Origin: Nereocystis luetkeana
Lineage: Eukaryota; Sar; Phaeophyceae; Laminariales; Laminariaceae
Direction of reading: 5' to 3'
Assembly: GCA_031213475.1 (NCBI GenBank)
Contig: JARUPZ010000020.1
Coordinates: forward strand, 806,001-870,000
Length of the DNA stretch: 64,000 nt
Position numbers and translations under genes: made by a program
In this document: piece after piece, positions 60,041 through 64,000 of the stretch
Numbering within the stretch: the stretch's first letter is position 1
Layout of the letters: each line of letters opens with the position of its first letter
The notes under the pieces: model-generated
What the model was told of the DNA's origin: nothing
Seen by the model: the letters and a program-made list of their open reading frames with translations, nothing else
The model's database searches: none

Positions 60041-63000
60041 CCCCCTTCGCAAGTCAAGTACAGGCATCGACGTCAACATTATTTTCTACCGGTCTAACGT
60101 GCTAGACTTCGGCGTCGAGGACAACCTCAACGTTTGTTCGGAATCACCGTATTACCCCAGCTCCTTGTTGGATGTGAGAGGCAGAACTTTACTACTTAAA
60201 ACTTGAAATTTGCGAAGGCTGCTACTGCTCTGCTACTCTACTGCTATTCTCTGTACTACTGACTTGACTGACTTGCTTCGTGCTCTCTACATGTGACGTG
60301 TAATTTGTATCAAGTATCGTCTACCAGGTAACAAGTGCTGGTAACGTGTAATCCACCTTCCGAACCATTCCGTTTGTTGTTCGGTTGTCGTGCGGTCTCT
60401 CCGTCCTTCGCTTATCATGCAATTTACCTTGCATTTAACCTTTATTTTCCTTGTACTGCAGGTTGAAAGAAGTTCCTTCCCGGCAACCGGAAACGGGCAA
60501 GATACGGATCAATCCTACACGGCCAAAGTTGCCGCACGTCGTGAAGTCTCGGAATCGGGACTTCAGCACGCCTTCATCCAAGTGTGCCCCGCCGAGGTGG
60601 GCACCTCGGCGCTGACACTAAACGGAGACCTGACGTTTCGCAACCCCTACGGGTATCTTCCGGTGAGCTACGTCTGATATTATTGTCATTGCGGGTATCT
60701 GGAGCATTTTGGCTCCTCTTGTGGGCTACGTCTGATGACCCCCATCCTTCGCCACAACGGCAACATTTTGGGCATCACGCAAGCCAGCGGCCGGCCAGGC
60801 CGCCGGCGAAGCCCCCTTGTAAGTGACGATGGCGATCGTAATCAGGACTGCTGTATGCTGTACTGTATCCCATGCCTTATGCTGATGCTCCTTGCTCCGT
60901 ACCTCGAATAATTGAATGATGTACAGGGTATGGACTTCGGCTGCCTTCCGTTTGAGCTGTTTCGTTTCCTGGCTTCGATAGCATTAGGCGTACTCTTCAG
61001 CTCTGCCATGTGGCGCCACCGCGCAACTCTGCTACCTGTGCACAAAATGATATTCGGAGTGGTTGTGCTGGGGACAGTGGAATCGTTGTCATGGCTGGCA
61101 GCGTACAGCTACATGAATAGCACAGGTGAGAGATGTGATAAGATGGTGGTGAGACATGTGACCTGTTGGTAGAAATTCCACAAGCGAAACATTTGGCTTT
61201 CAGTCTATTAATAGGATCGTCGTACGATAGCGCGTGTATCACGTTGACCCGATTTTTCGAGAGTAATCATCCCAATCCAGCGTGTTCGGCCTACCTTACT
61301 CGACGCGACGCTATCCTTTCCCACCGTATACCCTGCGCTGCCTACCCTGCCCTGCCCTGGTTGAATCGTGGGAAGACTCTAAGAAAGGTAAATGTGTGAC
61401 AGCCGAATAATTATGAGCAACCACCCTAGACGAAGCAATACTGACTTGCGCCTCCCACACGATATACCCATTTAATCACACGCGACCTTCGTTATTTTTA
61501 CGGGGCGAGGGATACGGTCGTCATACAAATCGATATCCGTGCCGCTCAATGGACGCACACGACGAGTTAGATAACAGCAGTCCATATTGCTGATCCCTCC
61601 TGACAAATATTCCCCTCTTCCTGTTCACATGCATCCCCTCAGGAAAGCCGTACTGCTGCCCTTATCCGGGCACTGTTATCCTGGCAATGATCATGGAGGT
61701 ATTAAGGAGAACAACCAGCCGATTTATGCTCCTCATGATATGCCTCGGCTATGGCATCACCCGGGTGCAGTGAGTGCAGTGACTGGTGCCGGTATTCGTC
61801 AGGGTTTTGAACATCCATTCTATTAATATGAATAGTAATAGTTGCCACAGCTTCCGTGCTTTTCCGAACATGGTACATAGCAGTTTGTCGTTTATCGCAC
61901 ATGTGTGGGCTATTTTGTCTGGATGCCTTTCGTGGCTTTTTGTGTCGCCTATTTGAAGCTTGCTTATGGGTAGGATCAGGAGTGCATGCAAATCAGTAAA
62001 TGCCAATACAGTAGTTTCGGCAGAATTATCGTGTTTGACGGTTGGAGTGCGGTTGGTGGTCTCCCGTTGTGCCAGGCATGCGTTATCAACATCGCAAAGG
62101 TAGCCTTTGAGAAGAGCCCTAAGCTAAACCTTAACCACCATGTTGCCGCCCGAACAATTTCAGAGGATTCCATAAGATCTCATAATATCACGATACGAAG
62201 GGTTGCAGTAACCGGAGCATTAATACCATTCGCATTCATTAGACACGCTTTGTGCTCACTTGCCGTCCGATCGAATCATTGAATGGTTGAGTCATTGCTT
62301 GGTTGAATGGCAACCCACCCGTGTTGCCTCTTGCAGGTTGGAGAAGCGGGAGATGATTTCGGTGGTTACCCTCACGGCCATCTTTTTGGTGTCAGGTAAC
62401 TTGGGTTCACTCTGAGTACGTCTGTCGAAAAGTACCGCGTCAAACCACGAGTAGTATGGCTTTTCGGATGAGAATCCATAGTTCGAAAGTTTTTCTTTCT
62501 TCGTTTTCAAGAGAGGTATTTTCGCTCGCTGTCGAAATATATTCAATAAGATCTATTAATAGCGGTAAATATTAGTGGCGACGGAAAATAAAGAGGGAGT
62601 GAACTCTCAGGAATTGACGATAGACATCGATTGCACTAAACAAAATAAAACAACTTGATCTATAGGGTCGTAAAACAGCGGATAAAAAAAATGCCTTGGT
62701 GGGTATTTAAGGGGCAGGTGCCTCCCCATAAATACCATTTTTTTTATCATCGACATCTCCAGAATGGCATTGCTCACTTAGGTTTTTATTGGTGGTTTCG
62801 GAAATCGACAGCGGTCACAACTGACTACCTGGACATATCGTGTAGCTATTGACTTTTACAGGAAAGATATCTCTTCGAAATACACACAAAAAAACGATTA
62901 TCAATTATCATCGGGAAGACAATTATTAGTTTGGAAAAGCGGCTCTTTCTTTACATCACCTGGTACCAGGAGATACACTTATCTTGAGCTGAGTTTTTTT

Positions 63001-63760
63001 ACCGCTGCTGGATGTAGCTGGCAGTCTGCAGCGGTATGATAGTAGCGCAGAGTAGTTGTGTACCGAGTTTTTGTGTATCTATAGTACTTTTGCATCGAAC
63101 ACGTGTGATAAAAACTATTATTAATATTACTATACAGTCGTACTGTAGCTCTTTGGGGTGCAGATGGAGATGCAGATGCAGATGTAGATGTAGATGTTGC
63201 TCTCCAACCCTCCCCCTCGAACTAGGCGCTTTATCGCCCTTCTCGGTGCTGTGTGCTTGCGCCGCCCTTGGCAGGGTTCGTGCAGCTGGCCTCCTCTGTT
63301 GCTTCTGCTTCGCGCGTCCGGAATGGAGAGCGGTATGGAAACTACGACTCCATGCTGGCAGTTCCAGCCCTGCTCACGGACATGGTGTTCCTCATGTGGA
63401 TATGTGAGAAAGCTCAGTACGTTCCTTTTGCAGCATCGAGTACATGAGTCTATACCAACACTATACCACAGGACCTATGATGGCGCTAAGCATGATCCTA
63501 TCGTACCAATTGACTACAAGTAACAGTAGCAGTGTCTAGAGTCTAGAATCTAGAGTTGCAGGGGTGTCCTACACCGGATGCCATGCCATGCGTGATGCGT
63601 GAAAGACCGCATGTGGGCATGTGTGGGTGCGAAGGAACAATGGGACTCAAAGAATTCTCGATACCGTACCGATGCGGCCTGACCTAATCTGACCTCATCA
63701 TCTCCCTCCCCCGCCGCGCTGCTGTTTTTTGCAGATGGGACGCTCGCGAACATGATAAAG
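60041..63760 (+). CDS. GOST-family (GPR107/TMEM87-like) seven-transmembrane protein, main exons
   Basis: Membrane proteins with an exported GOLD-like domain and seven helices; family members act at the Golgi and in trafficking or as sensors. Exons joining in phase: 60041-60173, 60462-60662, 60927-61125, 61643-61769, 62337-62395, 63275-63403, 63735-63760 and on past the window. Landmarks: DVNIIFYRSNVLDFG and an extracellular Cys; GDLTFRNPYGYLP (family hallmark before helix 1); PFELFRFLASIALGVLFSSA; MIFGVVVLGTVESLSWLAAY; NSTGKPYCCPYP; RTTSRFMLLMICLGYGITR; MISVVTLTAIFLVSG joined to FVQLASSV; ALLTDMVFLMWIYGTLANMI. The probable first exon is 41773-41963. The C-terminal helix end and tail are missing at the right edge. 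No known partner gene adjoins. Confidence 0.88.
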
Positions 63761-64000
63761 GTTAGTGCTAAGTTCTGAAATCATTATGTTGAGTTGAAAG
63801 CTTACGTATCGTCATTGGTACGGGGGGATATGCATGACGCATCCAAACAGACAGCCGGTATGGGTATATCATACAGTAGCTTGCATTTTTCGCGGCTCGG
63901 GGTGGTGGTCTTCTATTTGGGGTATTCCTCCCCAGCTCAACGGCGCTTAGAGAAGTGTGGGGTATGCTCCGATCTGCCCTTTTAATTGCTAAAACAATAA

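Noticed and set aside
1-64000. CRISPR arrays, operons or bacterial transfer
   Set aside because: No regularly spaced direct repeats with unique spacers and no intronless gene cluster were found. Everything fits a eukaryotic nuclear genome.

Overview
The window is nuclear DNA from a eukaryote. Genes are split into short exons joined by long GT-AG introns, and the space between exons is full of retrotransposons, tRNA-derived SINEs, DNA-transposon miniatures and microsatellites. TTAGGG-type repeats occur inside introns. The centriole-type SAS-6-like gene implies a lineage with flagella at some life stage. The overall style suggests an alga or other protist, perhaps a stramenopile, but I cannot fix the species.

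Three host genes can be assembled exon by exon, with reading phase agreeing at every joint proposed. (1) About 716-14504, plus strand: the C-terminal two thirds of a large ubiquitin-specific protease (USP4/15-like layout with a UBL segment and a Tudor-like insert). The catalytic Cys box lies off the left edge; the His box and the final exon are present. (2) 28151-18303, minus strand: a SAS-6-like (SAS6L-type) protein of six recognised exons. One of its introns hosts a LINE and a 1-kb hAT-type element. (3) 41773-63760 and beyond, plus strand: a GOST-family (GPR107/TMEM87-like) GOLD-domain seven-transmembrane protein. Its first intron is about 18 kb long and packed with transposons, and the gene runs off the right edge.

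Layout: 1-715 USP intron with a LINE 3'UTR fragment; 716-14504 USP gene, with a 0.86-kb foldback in one intron; 14505-18302 gene-poor spacer; 18303-28151 SAS6L gene; 28152-41772 intergenic transposon cluster (LINE with nested insertions, hAT-like element with GGGTC arrays, retroelement with a nuclease-like C-terminus, SINEs); 41773-64000 GOST gene, whose first intron holds a SINE broken by two later DNA-transposon insertions, two more LINE remnants, two PIF/Harbinger-type elements side by side and several dispersed repeats.

No rRNA gene, functional tRNA gene, CRISPR array, operon or bacterial-type signal was seen. The best candidates for undescribed biology are the strong over-representation of the palindrome TATTAATA and of TACCAGGTA/TACCTGGTA, the hAT-like element built from (GGGTC)n arrays, the large intronic foldback with open frames, and SINE families that share a body but carry different tRNA heads.
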